A stretch of 64,000 nt of DNA. It comes from a bacterium (GTDB lineage: Bacteria > Armatimonadota > Abditibacteriia > Abditibacteriales > Abditibacteriaceae). The stretch covers positions 1 to 64,000 of the forward strand of contig SDZD01000017.1 in the NCBI GenBank assembly GCA_004172935.1. The letters are read 5' to 3'. The notes below the pieces were generated by a model, which did no database searches, was not told where the DNA came from, and saw only the letters and a program-made list of their open reading frames with translations. The first letter of the stretch is position 1; each line of letters opens with the position of its first letter. The position numbers and the translations under genes were made by a program. Shown here piece by piece: positions 18,101 to 26,144 of the stretch.

Positions 18101-19365
18101 CGCTTATCCAAATCGAGCAGGTAAACCGAGCCGTTGGGAAAATTGCTGGCGAGGGTATGATAGAGTTTTTCGCTGCGGCGCAGTTCTTCGTCGGCGATTT
18201 TGGCCTGAGTGATGTCGCGTCCGACGCCCCACATACCGATGATGTCGCCCTGAGAATTGTAGTAGGGCGACACCGACATCGAGATCTCTCGGAGCGTGCC
18301 ATCCTTGTGCAGACGTTTCGCCTCATAGTTGGGCACTTGCTCACCGCGCCCGATGCGGGCGACTATGTCTCTGGCCAGAGGCAACCCTTCGGGTGGTATC
18401 ACCAAAGCTATTGATTTACCAATAACTTCCTGCGCGCTGAAGCCGAGAATCTCTTCGGCCCCATGATTCCAACTCTGGAGTATTCCGTCGAGGCTGACGG
18501 TGAAAATCTGGTCGCGGGCCGATTCGATGATGGAGTTCAGCCGCGTTTGAATGGTTTCGCCGTGCTTGAGCGCAGTGACATCGGTTTGAGCGCCCCATGA
18601 CCCAACCAAATGGCCGTCTTCGATGAGGCCAGTAAAGTTGGTGAGAAAATACTTCGCGTTGGCATCAATGTCCAGTTCCATGAATTCGGTTTCACGCAAC
18701 CGATAGCCAGAACGGACAAATTTGGAGAGAAAATCGACGATGGCGGCCTCAGCCTCGGCATCTCGCACAAAATCGCGTATCCACTGCCCTTGTATGGCGC
18801 TGGGGTCGGCGAAACCGTGCATCCGCGCGTTGGCTTCGTTGCACTCGACGATGCGGGCCTGCTGGATCATACGATCCACTTGCTCTTCGAGGGGAAGATT
18901 GAGAGGAATGGGGGGAACGTACTCAAGGCGCCACCAGCCCTGCCCGCTGGTTTGCATGATGACTTTATGGCGCTCGTCGCTGGCGCGTAGCGACTGCCAC
19001 AACTGCTTCTGCGTCAGGGCATAGCGCACGGCGCGGGCGACCTGGGCGGTTTCGATTTGCGAGGGGCACAGGTAATCGACGGCACCTGACGCAAGCATGG
19101 CTTCGCCAGCGCAGTTCTCCTCGGAGGAGATGAGGGCGATAACGGGAAGAGCCGCATTGCTTTCGCGCAGCGTTTGGATAAATTCGGCGTTAACCAGAGA
19201 ATCTTCGAGAAAGACCAGCGAATAATGGCCGGACGAAAGTAGGCGATGGGCCTCTTCATGGGAGAAGGCCATGCCTAATACCGAGGGGGAGGAGGGGTTG
19301 AGCGCCAGCCGGAGTTCGGTTACTCCATAATTACTGCTCCCAACGAATAAAAAGCGCGACATCAT
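15127..19365 (-). CDS. Giant PAS/GAF hybrid histidine kinase with receiver domains at both ends
   Basis: A 1412-residue soluble protein. It opens with a receiver-like fold (about residues 1-120) in which the usual phospho-acceptor block reads LVFLEDSL, so phosphorylation there is uncertain. About five PAS/PAC units follow, two of them near-duplicates (GSVYLLDLDKRFLLVEGKGL and GSVLLLDRDLRFVLVEGQKL). Next come a GAF-like domain (QSELREALAAVTQAGTNVLD), a HisKA domain with His at about residue 1047 (SRMSHELRTPMN), a HATPase domain (DTGHGISP, GTGLGLALS) and a C-terminal receiver with Asp at about 1342 (LLDLHLPDMDG). The second half closely resembles the kinase at 1037-4648, indicating paralogy. 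No output domain; the target is unknown, though the HD-GYP protein nearby is a candidate. Confidence 0.93.
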   Translation of the reverse strand: MMSRFLFVGSSNYGVTELRLALNPSSPSVLGMAFSHEEAHRLLSSGHYSLVFLEDSLVNAEFIQTLRESNAALPVIALISSEENCAGEAMLASGAVDYLCPSQIETAQVARAVRYALTQKQLWQSLRASDERHKVIMQTSGQGWWRLEYVPPIPLNLPLEEQVDRMIQQARIVECNEANARMHGFADPSAIQGQWIRDFVRDAEAEAAIVDFLSKFVRSGYRLRETEFMELDIDANAKYFLTNFTGLIEDGHLVGSWGAQTDVTALKHGETIQTRLNSIIESARDQIFTVSLDGILQSWNHGAEEILGFSAQEVIGKSIALVIPPEGLPLARDIVARIGRGEQVPNYEAKRLHKDGTLREISMSVSPYYNSQGDIIGMWGVGRDITQAKIADEELRRSEKLYHTLASNFPNGSVYLLDLDKRFLLVEGKGLGAVGLSREDAIGKTVLEVFGETTLGHHLNEIYDTALDGETVTREVEVNGHHRLLHILPVRDEQGNVIHILAMTQDVTEQRKAREALEHSQKLYQALANNVPNGSVLLLDRDLRFVLVEGQKLPPVGMTKQEMVGKHLDEVFGNSPGNEEALRLYRNALEGESGSTEVAINGSYRWVHIAPVWENGEITGVMAMSQDVTPLKKAETELRISQERLEVAVNSGRIALWEWNALTNEHHSTSYYKKQLGYAEDDDYFESLRDAFTETLHPDDRARVAEKSMALQHSTDTTFQDEFRLRHKDGRYRWILSQGTVFRDENGKLERLLGSHIDITNLKASEEEIFRSREALQDVNDELERRVEERTNELAKTNEALRLESNERVGALSALEEAVTLLEQARDESERANTELRANEARLLYGNLVFTELTKLRVADQSELREALAAVTQAGTNVLDLERCSVWMFNEDQSVLRCTDLYERGSRQHSQDMELVVDDYPNYFRALQTRESIVADDAHTHPATREFSKGYLTPLGINAMLDAPIVINGHMVGVLCCEQVGEARLWKVEDHISTRSLAGICSLTLESLERARVEDDLRQAKNDAESAREEAERANQAKSEFLSRMSHELRTPMNSILGFAQILEMTLTEEKQAQRIKLILKAGRHLLHLINEVLDVARVESGHLTLAPEPILAETVVTSTADMVRPLYQQLNLQFELDLSCCSDTYVLADQQRLSQVLLNLLSNAGKYNRQGGKVTVNGQILDGKMLRLNVIDTGHGISPKFLSKVFQPFERLGREGGAIEGTGLGLALSKHLVEAMGGRLGIASEEGVGSTFWVDIPTAESPVRPGEEAPQEPEAPVESEFELAPVTKSHTILYIEDNAVNLKVLEHLLKNEPNINLISAMQGQLGLDLARQHRPSLILLDLHLPDMDGDEVLRRLLTDATLHNIPVVMLSADATPSQIAYLLAVGASEYLTKPLNLKILLSVIRKFLNET

Positions 19366-19688
19366 CGTTCATAGCGACATGGATATTCAAGTTCATGCCT
19401 AACCTGACCTACGCCCTGCACACAAAGCATGAGCTAAAACATCCCTGTCGAAACCAGCAGCAAGAACACGGTTAGCGGTATTTACCACACAGTATCGTTA
19501 CGGCCAGATAGAGGGTTCAGGTAGTGATAATGCACTCGTATTGCCAACGTTTAAGAACTGAGCTTATTCACAACGGGGGAATTTCATCCCCCATTAAAAT
19601 GGGGGGCTATAAGTCAGCTTCACTGACAACTGTTCACCTTCGTGAACAACGAGGGGCGCGGAGCGCGCTGGATGGGATAGCAGGGAGG
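19366..19688. other. Intergenic region with small hairpins
   Basis: About 320 bp without a gene between the kinase start and the cupin gene. It contains a small stem cccccatt/aatggggg (19588-19605) and a UUCG-like tetraloop stem tgttcac-cttc-gtgaaca (19631-19648). The second could end the cupin transcript. Confidence 0.6.
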
Positions 19689-20066
19689 TTAGGGCACGGG
19701 TGGTTTTTTGAGTTCGATGACGAGGTTGCGATAGGGTGTATCGCCGACGTTGACGAGGCGGTTGTGGACTTTGCCCTCGCCTTCGACTGCGTAGAAAACG
19801 ACGAGGTCGTTTTCGTAGCTCAGAGAGCGGTCCTGTTCGGGGTTTTGTGGGTCGATGTGTTTGAGGTCGCCGCCATTGATGACGACGAAGAGGAAGTCTT
19901 CGCGGTGAATATGCTTTTCCAGCCACTCATTCGGGGCGAGCGCCAAATCCCAGACGCGCACGCGCTCGTTTTCGAACATCAAATGCGTGCCAACTTCTTC
20001 GCGGGGTTGGATCGGAGTTTCTTCGTTCATGATGGTTTGTGGGGCAACGGGCGTTACCGTTGCCAT
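19689..20066 (-). CDS. Small cupin-domain protein
   Basis: About 125 residues with a single cupin barrel: the HIHREDFLFVVINGG segment holds the two His and the Glu/Asp-type ligands of motif 1, and VHNRLVNVGDTPYRNLVIEL forms the later strands. Cupins of this size bind a metal or small ligand; no specific reaction can be named. The start is placed at ATG 20066 because the codon further upstream is a TTG without a ribosome site; another ATG lies at 20030. It follows the NuiA-like gene by 18 bp on the same strand and is probably cotranscribed with it. Confidence 0.75.
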   Translation of the reverse strand: MATVTPVAPQTIMNEETPIQPREEVGTHLMFENERVRVWDLALAPNEWLEKHIHREDFLFVVINGGDLKHIDPQNPEQDRSLSYENDLVVFYAVEGEGKVHNRLVNVGDTPYRNLVIELKKPPVP

Positions 20067-20084
20067 TGACCGCTTCAACTGGCT

Positions 20085-20498
20085 TTAAGTTTCTACGATG
20101 CGGGTTTTGATGCCCGCGTAGCCGCCCTCGACGATTCCGACGATGTAAACGTCCATCTCGACTTTGCCAACACGAAAGACCTGTGGCTGTTTGAGGGTGC
20201 TTTTAATGGTGGTGACCAAATCTTTGAAGCGCGAGGTTTCGGCCCGTTCCTGCGCACTCTGCCACGATTCTTCTTTGGTGGCAGCGCGGAAAAAGGTCGC
20301 CAATGTGGTGGTTTTTACGGGTGCATCGGGCTTGTCTCCGGCGAAGCCCAGCACACGAGCGGCTGAAAGCGGTGATAATGACGCCGCGTTCGCATCCGGC
20401 CAGAAAAAGGGCACCAGGGGCGCGTCGGTTTCGCTGAGATAAAGCAGCCCCTCGGTGGCCTTTTCCAAAAGGCTGAGCGTGTATTTGGAGTCGATCAT
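20085..20498 (-). CDS. NuiA-like nuclease-inhibitor family protein
   Basis: A 137-residue protein with the pattern of the nuclease A inhibitor family: SLLEKATEGLLYLSETDAPL at the N-terminus, then PFFWP, and a C-terminal YIVGIVEGGYAGIKTRIVET. In cyanobacteria NuiA binds and blocks the sugar-nonspecific nuclease NucA. No partner nuclease is seen in this window, so any role is inferred from family similarity. The protein has no signal peptide, which fits a cytoplasmic inhibitor. It is the first gene of a pair with the cupin gene. Confidence 0.7.
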   Translation of the reverse strand: MIDSKYTLSLLEKATEGLLYLSETDAPLVPFFWPDANAASLSPLSAARVLGFAGDKPDAPVKTTTLATFFRAATKEESWQSAQERAETSRFKDLVTTIKSTLKQPQVFRVGKVEMDVYIVGIVEGGYAGIKTRIVET

Positions 20499-20589
20499 GT
20501 GTTTATCCGTTTTCAGTGACCAAACGAGGCATAAGGCGCGCTTATGTGTATCGCCAAGGTAACGGCTAGGGAGTAATGATACACGAGAG

Positions 20590-20604
20590 GCGGTGTAAAA
20601 CCGC
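20590..20604. repeat. Small hairpin gcggtgtaaaaccgc, first copy
   Basis: The stem gcggt and accgc lies around a five-base loop. The identical 15-mer recurs within the terminator hairpin at 43355-43385. Confidence 0.5.
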
Positions 20605-20748
20605 TGGCGATGAAGTTTTGGGGTTTTGGGGCAAGGGCACGTTTCAAACAGATTCTGAGAAAATTGTGTGCGGTTTCACGTTAATCATTACTTGTTATTG
20701 GGTACATAAAACGTGCTTACTTACTTGTATTAGAATTCGTTTTAAAAA

Positions 20749-21759
20749 ATGAAAACTCGTCTCTTCCTCAATACCTTATCCATTTTGGGTGTGTTCGCCA
20801 TTTCACCCATTCTTTCAACACCTGCTAATGCTCGCGTTCCGTTGGTCACAAAACCTGCGGTTGCAGCGGCTCCTGTCAAGCCAGCTCAATTCGTCTATAT
20901 CAAGGAACTACGAGGAGCGAATGGCGGACTGGAGGCGGCTCAGACAGCCATTCGCCGATTCAACCCGATTCGTGGCAAGGGGCCAGCTATCTATTTGGTG
21001 GCAGCAGTTCACATCGGCGAGAAGTCGTACTATCAACAGGTACAGCAATTTCTGGATAAGCAGAGCATCGTGCTTTATGAAGGGGTGAAATCATCGCGCA
21101 AAATGGCCAAACCCAGAGCAGTCAAAGCGGTATTACCGTCCACGGCTGCCAGCGGCATCAAACCGCCTGTCGGGATGCAAAAGAAGATTTCGGAAGCGCT
21201 CGATTTGCAGTTCCAGCTCGAAGGCATTCGCTATAATCGCCCACATTTCCGCAACAGCGATTTGGACTGGGAAACCATATCGGCATTGGCGGCAAAGTCT
21301 GGCCCCGATACACAAAAGCAACTCGGCGACCTTCAGCACTCTGTCACGGGTGGGCCGAGCGTGTCATCGACCGACCAAATCATGGACAAGTTGATCGCGC
21401 TCGCCAATTTCACACCTCTGGCGGCGAATGTCATGCGTCGTTTGCTGGTGATGGCTTTGTGCGTCCCGGATAAAAGCAAATTGGGGGTTCTCGCAACACA
21501 AAAACCAGAGGAAAATGGTCTGGCTGCTTCGACGAAAAAGCTCGATTTAATCATCATCAACGAGCGGAACAAAGCGGTGCTTACCGACCTGAAAACTTTG
21601 CTGAAAAAACCAAAGAGAAATGCGCCGAAGCCAGTCCAATCCATCGCGGTTTTTTATGGGGCCGAGCATATGAAGGACATCGAGAAGCATCTGGTTTCGG
21701 ATTTCGGGTATCGTACCGCCGATGCGCAGTGGTTGACGGCGATTAAGACGGCGCATTAA
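20749..21759 (+). CDS. Exported TraB/GumN-like protein (TIKI-type metalloprotease fold)
   Basis: A 336-residue protein with a signal peptide (LFLNTLSILGVFAISPI). Features of the TraB/GumN/TIKI superfamily are present: an early His in YLVAAVHIGEKSYY, a VLYEGVKSS block with an acidic residue, an INERN motif with a Glu, and a FYGAEHMKD segment with a late His. In this superfamily such residues bind a metal, and some members are proteases. The fit is by motif pattern only and no substrate is known. It is monocistronic. Confidence 0.6.
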   Translation: MKTRLFLNTLSILGVFAISPILSTPANARVPLVTKPAVAAAPVKPAQFVYIKELRGANGGLEAAQTAIRRFNPIRGKGPAIYLVAAVHIGEKSYYQQVQQFLDKQSIVLYEGVKSSRKMAKPRAVKAVLPSTAASGIKPPVGMQKKISEALDLQFQLEGIRYNRPHFRNSDLDWETISALAAKSGPDTQKQLGDLQHSVTGGPSVSSTDQIMDKLIALANFTPLAANVMRRLLVMALCVPDKSKLGVLATQKPEENGLAASTKKLDLIIINERNKAVLTDLKTLLKKPKRNAPKPVQSIAVFYGAEHMKDIEKHLVSDFGYRTADAQWLTAIKTAH

Positions 21760-21896
21760 CCGGACTCGCTTTCATCGCCATGTTCTGACGGCCAGTGCGG
21801 CTGGATTCTGAGGTGCGCGGCAAATATCCGAATGGTTTTTTGTGGCAGTGGGGGAAATTCGCTCTGATTCTGCGTATCCTTGGAGTTACCTCACTT

Positions 21897-22892
21897 ATGA
21901 GCCAATATCTGCCAGCATCGAATCGTTACGATTCCATTCAATATCGCCGCAGCGGTCACAGCGGCGTCAAAGTTCCTGCTGTTTCGCTCGGTTTGTGGCA
22001 CAACTTCGGTGGCGTTGACACTCTTGAGAATGCGCGCGCCATGTGCCGTACCGCTTTCGATCTGGGTGTCACCCACTTCGATTTGGCGAACAACTACGGG
22101 CCACCTCCTGGCAGCGCCGAGGAGAATTTCGGACGCATTCTCGACCTCGATTTGCGCCCTTACCGCGATGAATTGCTGATTTCGAGCAAAGCGGGCTATG
22201 GGATGTGGCCGGGGCCTTACGGCGATAATGGTTCGCGCAAATATCTGCTTTCCAGCCTCGATCAGAGCCTGAAGCGGATGAAGTTGGATTACGTGGACAT
22301 CTTCTATCACCATCGTCCCGACAACGACACGCCACTGGAAGAAAGCATGATGGCTCTCGACCAGGCTGTGCGTTCGGGCCGCGCGCTGTATGCCGGAATT
22401 TCCAACTATCCAGCAGCCAAAGCGGCGCAAGCCGCGCAAATTTTGCGCGAACTCGGCACGCCGTTGCTGATTCACCAGCCCAGCTATAGCATCTTCAACC
22501 GTTGGATCGAACCCGAACTGCTCGACACGTTGGAGCGCGAGGGCGTCGGCTGCATCGTGTTTTCGCCACTGGCGCAGGGTTTGTTGACCAACAAATATCT
22601 CGGCGGCGACGTGCCCGCCGATTCGCGCGCGGCCAAACCCAGCGGATTCCTGAAAGCAGCCAATATCACCGAGGATAAGCTGGTTAAAGTGCGTGCGCTG
22701 AACGAAATCGCTCAGGAACGCGGACAGACTCTGGCCCAACTGGCGTTGGCGTGGTGCTTGCGCCATCGCGGCATGACTTCGGTACTTATCGGGGCCAGCA
22801 AACCACAGCAAGTGACCGACTGCGTCGGCGCGCTCGACAACCTCGAATTTTCGGCAGAAGAACTGGCGAAGATCGACGAAATCGCAGCGTAA
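21897..22892 (+). CDS. Aldo/keto reductase (YghZ/AKR14-like)
   Basis: About 331 residues of an NADPH-dependent aldo/keto reductase. The catalytic tetrad is visible: Asp and Tyr in FDLANNYGPPPGSAEENFG, Lys in LISSKAGYGM, and His in FYHHRPD. The C-terminal cofactor motif is in SVLIGASKPQQV. The extended NNYGPPPGSAE form resembles L-glyceraldehyde-3-phosphate reductases. The ATG at 21897 is chosen because a GGAG element sits just upstream; a frame opening further upstream lacks one. It probably reduces sugar-derived or toxic aldehydes. Confidence 0.9.
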   Translation: MSQYLPASNRYDSIQYRRSGHSGVKVPAVSLGLWHNFGGVDTLENARAMCRTAFDLGVTHFDLANNYGPPPGSAEENFGRILDLDLRPYRDELLISSKAGYGMWPGPYGDNGSRKYLLSSLDQSLKRMKLDYVDIFYHHRPDNDTPLEESMMALDQAVRSGRALYAGISNYPAAKAAQAAQILRELGTPLLIHQPSYSIFNRWIEPELLDTLEREGVGCIVFSPLAQGLLTNKYLGGDVPADSRAAKPSGFLKAANITEDKLVKVRALNEIAQERGQTLAQLALAWCLRHRGMTSVLIGASKPQQVTDCVGALDNLEFSAEELAKIDEIAA

Positions 22893-22963
22893 GAGATTCG
22901 ATCTTCATTGAGTGTGTAAGGCAAAACGTATTTGATACGATTGCCTGGCTTCCTCTATGCAAA

Positions 22964-22997
22964 CCGGCGTGATTTCAAGGGCTTGAAATCACGCCGG
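22964..22997. terminator. Terminator between convergent genes
   Basis: The stem ccggcgtgatttcaag and cttgaaatcacgccgg is perfect. It serves both the aldo/keto reductase (plus) and the membrane protein (minus) that converge here. Confidence 0.85.
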
Positions 22998-23010
22998 AGG
23001 TAGTACGCTA

Positions 23011-23673
23011 CTATCTTTTAGCTTGTCGGCAACTCAGTGCCGCCACAAAGGGAGGCCCGACCAACGCCCACAGTAGGAGTGCAAACGCCGAAGTGCGTGC
23101 TGCCCCTGACTTGATGAGAGCCACACCTTTCGTCTTGCCCTGGGAGGCGAGTTGTGTTGCGAGTTCACGCGCACGTTGCGCTGCCAATGAACGGGCCTGT
23201 GGTGTCGTCGCTTCCTTGGCCTGCTTTTGATAATCGCTCAGTTGTTCCTGCAAACGCCCTTCGCGCGCCGAGTCGAAGGCTTCTTTGCCGCGTGTCGTTG
23301 CTGCGCCGCGCACAGCGTCTTCAATGCGTCCGCGCTCACTTAAAACAAGGCCGGTGGCGTCGCGCGAAACTCCCTCAACAACCAAACCACCATAAAAAGG
23401 CGCCACAATAAAACAGGCAGCGCCCCCCACGATAAGCCCCAGTAAGGCCGCGACAAAAGCATTGCCACGTGCCCTGCCCATGCTAGCCCCAATAGCACCT
23501 GCTAATGCAAAACTGATAACCACAGTGCCTCCTAGCAGAAGCAAGCCAGTTACGGGTGGATTACCAAGTCCAAGAGAGCTATGCGCCCAAAACAAAACTG
23601 GCAATGAAACAACAACGGCCACAAGGCCGTAAATAACCGCCATTAACACCGAGCGGAAAACTGAATGACTCAT
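23011..23673 (-). CDS. Small multi-spanning membrane protein with coiled coil
   Basis: A 220-residue protein. Hydrophobic segments near residues 7-30, 42-62 and 72-95 suggest three membrane helices, followed by a polar helical region (EGRLQEQLSDYQKQAKEA) and a final hydrophobic stretch (TSAFALLLWALVGPPFVAAL). No conserved family recognised. It lies 18 bp downstream of the PRC-barrel gene on the same strand, so it probably belongs to the same envelope-stress operon. Confidence 0.7.
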   Translation of the reverse strand: MSHSVFRSVLMAVIYGLVAVVVSLPVLFWAHSSLGLGNPPVTGLLLLGGTVVISFALAGAIGASMGRARGNAFVAALLGLIVGGAACFIVAPFYGGLVVEGVSRDATGLVLSERGRIEDAVRGAATTRGKEAFDSAREGRLQEQLSDYQKQAKEATTPQARSLAAQRARELATQLASQGKTKGVALIKSGAARTSAFALLLWALVGPPFVAALSCRQAKR

Positions 23674-23691
23674 GGTTTATCCACAGAGCGG

Positions 23692-25401
23692 TTAAACAGC
23701 GGGACGTGCTTGCGCGGGATCGCCTTGAGCCGGTTCCGTTTGCGGCTGTATATCAGGCGAAACCGTCGCTGTGATAGGGGCACCAGTTGGCACTTGTTGC
23801 GTTGGTAAAGCTGCTTCGCCGGGATTTTTGACACGCATCATTTCGGGCGTGATTTCAGGTTCGAGATCGTAGACCGAACTTAAAAGCACTTCCAAAACAT
23901 CATTGTCGCGGGCCAAATCAACAGCTTTATGGGTGATAAGCTCTCCTGTATTGAGAATGACGCTGTCATCCTTCGCCAAAATCACGCGCGTGACAGGACG
24001 GCCCAGCGCATTATCGATGCTGCGCTTTTCGGCGGCGGCATCAAACTCTTCTTTCTTCTCTTGTGCAGTGCCGGTCAGTTCAGCCGTCTTTTCTTTGATG
24101 GCATCCCACAAACTGCCCGCTTTATCTTGCACAACTGAGGCTGCGTTTTGCGCATTTTGTGATGCGGCTCCAATACCAGCCGAGGCAATCACTTCTTTGT
24201 CTTTGCCCTGGCTCTTAGCGGCTTCCATAATCTCGCGGGTGATAACCATGCCGGGAGCCAACAAAGTCGAACCATTGGGCAGGTTGACTTCGGTGCCCGC
24301 TTGTTTGCCAATGGCTGCTTCTTCCGCGCTTTGCTGCGCGCCTTCGGTTTTTTCCTGAACAGTCCCGGCCACGTTCGATGTTGCAGCACTTACTTTGTCT
24401 TTAGCTGTATCGTAGCTTTGGGCAACAACGCCACTGCCAGCAGCCAAAACGAGCGCGTGCAGAATGCCTGCAGATTCGGCCTTGTTAGCTTGCTCGGCAG
24501 TTATAGTATCGCCTTGCGCCACGAGAAGTTCTCCGTGGGATGGTGCGCCATGAGAATCCGATGTTTTCTCTATTGATGTCTCGGTTGATGCAATTGGTGT
24601 GGCAGGGGTATCCGAAACTTTTTCAATCGCTGATTCGGTTGATGCAGCTAGTAAGGCAGGTGCATCCGAGGAGGTAGGCGCGGGCAAAAATACATCTTGG
24701 GATGCGACTTTGCCGACCACGAACTCTTTTTGTTTCTCGATGGAAGCGTCGGCAATATTAGCATAAGTCGCTTCCACCTGTGTTTTCGCAGCATCGTATG
24801 TTTCGGCCGCTTTATCTTTGGCCGCATCGTAAGCTCCAGAAACTTTTTCACCAGCCGCCGAGAGAACCCCTTTGACTCCACCGGGTTCATTCTTGGCTTG
24901 TTGCTCGACTTCCAAGGCTGTTTGCTGAGGAACGATCATGACATCGTCTCCGATAACGCGAGTTTGAGGCACGCCGATATAGCGTTTGCCGCTCATGGTG
25001 TCGGCGACAAAGCCACCCGACACCTCATAACCAACAACTCTCCCCGTGGCTTCATCCAGATAAACATCGCCAAAGGTGCCGAGGTTGGTGCCGTCTTCGG
25101 AGTAAATTTGTGTTCCCGACAGATGGGTATCGCCCTGCATAACGGCATAGATACGCACATCATCTTTGGGTTGGATTATCGAGTCCGCTCCGTAAACCAT
25201 CACGGCGTCTTTGCCGATGGTCGAAATTTCTTTCCAAAGTACAACTTGAGGTTTAATCAAACCGAATAGATTGCTCTCTTGTAGCACTAGTCCAAGACAT
25301 TCGTTGGCTTCTGTGTCAAAAATCAGGTCGAGAACCTTTCCCAAATCTTCGCCATCGTTGCCGATGACTTTCATTCCCGTGATGCTATGTCCTTTTCTCA
25401 T
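23692..25401 (-). CDS. PRC-barrel protein with LEA-like amphipathic helices and internal repeats
   Basis: A 569-residue protein. Two PRC-barrel modules occupy about residues 1-90 and 91-165 (MKVIGNDGEDLGKVLDLIF; IYSEDGTNLGTFGDVY). The rest alternates amphipathic helices of LEA-like character (AYDAAKDKAAETYDAAKTQ) with about three copies of a small beta-alpha unit near 228-320, 364-412 and 466-512 (STLLAPGMVITREIMEAAK; DSVILNTGELITHKAVDL). One copy is split by a Ser/Thr/Glu-rich insert with its own short repeat (STESAIEKVSD, STETSIEKTSD). Function unknown; PRC barrels mediate protein or membrane-surface contact, and LEA-like helices are linked to desiccation tolerance. Start codon supported by the PRC fold. 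Confidence 0.8.
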   Translation of the reverse strand: MRKGHSITGMKVIGNDGEDLGKVLDLIFDTEANECLGLVLQESNLFGLIKPQVVLWKEISTIGKDAVMVYGADSIIQPKDDVRIYAVMQGDTHLSGTQIYSEDGTNLGTFGDVYLDEATGRVVGYEVSGGFVADTMSGKRYIGVPQTRVIGDDVMIVPQQTALEVEQQAKNEPGGVKGVLSAAGEKVSGAYDAAKDKAAETYDAAKTQVEATYANIADASIEKQKEFVVGKVASQDVFLPAPTSSDAPALLAASTESAIEKVSDTPATPIASTETSIEKTSDSHGAPSHGELLVAQGDTITAEQANKAESAGILHALVLAAGSGVVAQSYDTAKDKVSAATSNVAGTVQEKTEGAQQSAEEAAIGKQAGTEVNLPNGSTLLAPGMVITREIMEAAKSQGKDKEVIASAGIGAASQNAQNAASVVQDKAGSLWDAIKEKTAELTGTAQEKKEEFDAAAEKRSIDNALGRPVTRVILAKDDSVILNTGELITHKAVDLARDNDVLEVLLSSVYDLEPEITPEMMRVKNPGEAALPTQQVPTGAPITATVSPDIQPQTEPAQGDPAQARPAV

Positions 25402-25435
25402 GTTCGTATGATTTTCCTTTGGTGTTTTGCTGAAA

Positions 25436-26068
25436 CTATGGTCGAACCGGAGCCGCGCCGGTCTCTTTGCTTTTGGTCACACTGCCGTCGCGGTGAACTT
25501 CTTTCGAGTAAATGACCGTCGTGCCGGTAGTGTTGTTAGTGATGGTTTTGCTGCGCTTAGCCACAACATCTTTTTCACCTGTGGCTTCACTACTAGTGCC
25601 CGATGTAGGGGCGACAGGCGCAGGAGTAACGGGGGTAGCCGTGCCCGTCGTTGTTTCTGGTGTTGCGGCTTCGCGAGGAGTTGTTTCCCGTGCCGCAGTA
25701 TTAGTCGACTCGGCGCTGGGGGCCGTTGCATCGGTGGGCGTGCTTGTGCCTGAACCGGGAGTGGGCTGCTCCGCACCAGCTGGTGTCGAATCTGGAGTCG
25801 CAACATTCGATGCAGAATTTCCTTCCAATGCGGAGTTACTTTCCGATGCAGATGGAGTTAGGTCAGCCGCAGGTGTTGTCTCGGTGGTAGGTTGAGCTGT
25901 TGCCTCACTCACAGCGACTGAATTGGTGGTAGATGTGATGGCAGCATTATTTTGCACGCCACCAGATTGAGAATAGTAATAGTAAGCTCCCGCCCCTACT
26001 GCGGTGAGTGCGACTATACCCAGAATATAGGGCCAAGTCGCTGGTTTTGCGCCGTCAAGTCGTGCCAT
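25436..26068 (-). CDS. Membrane-anchored Ser/Thr/Pro/Ala-rich protein
   Basis: A 210-residue protein with one membrane segment near residues 14-33 (YILGIVALTAVGAGAYYYY). A long low-complexity Ser/Thr/Pro/Ala stalk follows, then a short polar tail (VIYSKEVHRDGSVTKSKE). It looks like a surface or periplasmic stalk; no enzyme motif. It follows the CsbD-like gene and precedes the PRC-barrel gene, all on the minus strand with short gaps. Confidence 0.7.
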   Translation of the reverse strand: MARLDGAKPATWPYILGIVALTAVGAGAYYYYSQSGGVQNNAAITSTTNSVAVSEATAQPTTETTPAADLTPSASESNSALEGNSASNVATPDSTPAGAEQPTPGSGTSTPTDATAPSAESTNTAARETTPREAATPETTTGTATPVTPAPVAPTSGTSSEATGEKDVVAKRSKTITNNTTGTTVIYSKEVHRDGSVTKSKETGAAPVRP

Positions 26069-26144
26069 GATTTTTCTTTGTGTTGGAGAGCGGCGTTAAT
26101 GCGCCGCGCTTATTTGTGTTTTTTGCTCCGCTTCGGGGAGCTGT

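Noticed and set aside
24460..24720. Possible CRISPR-like spacing of repeats
   Set aside because: The repeats are codons of a Ser/Thr/Glu-rich stretch inside the PRC-barrel protein and have no constant spacer length.
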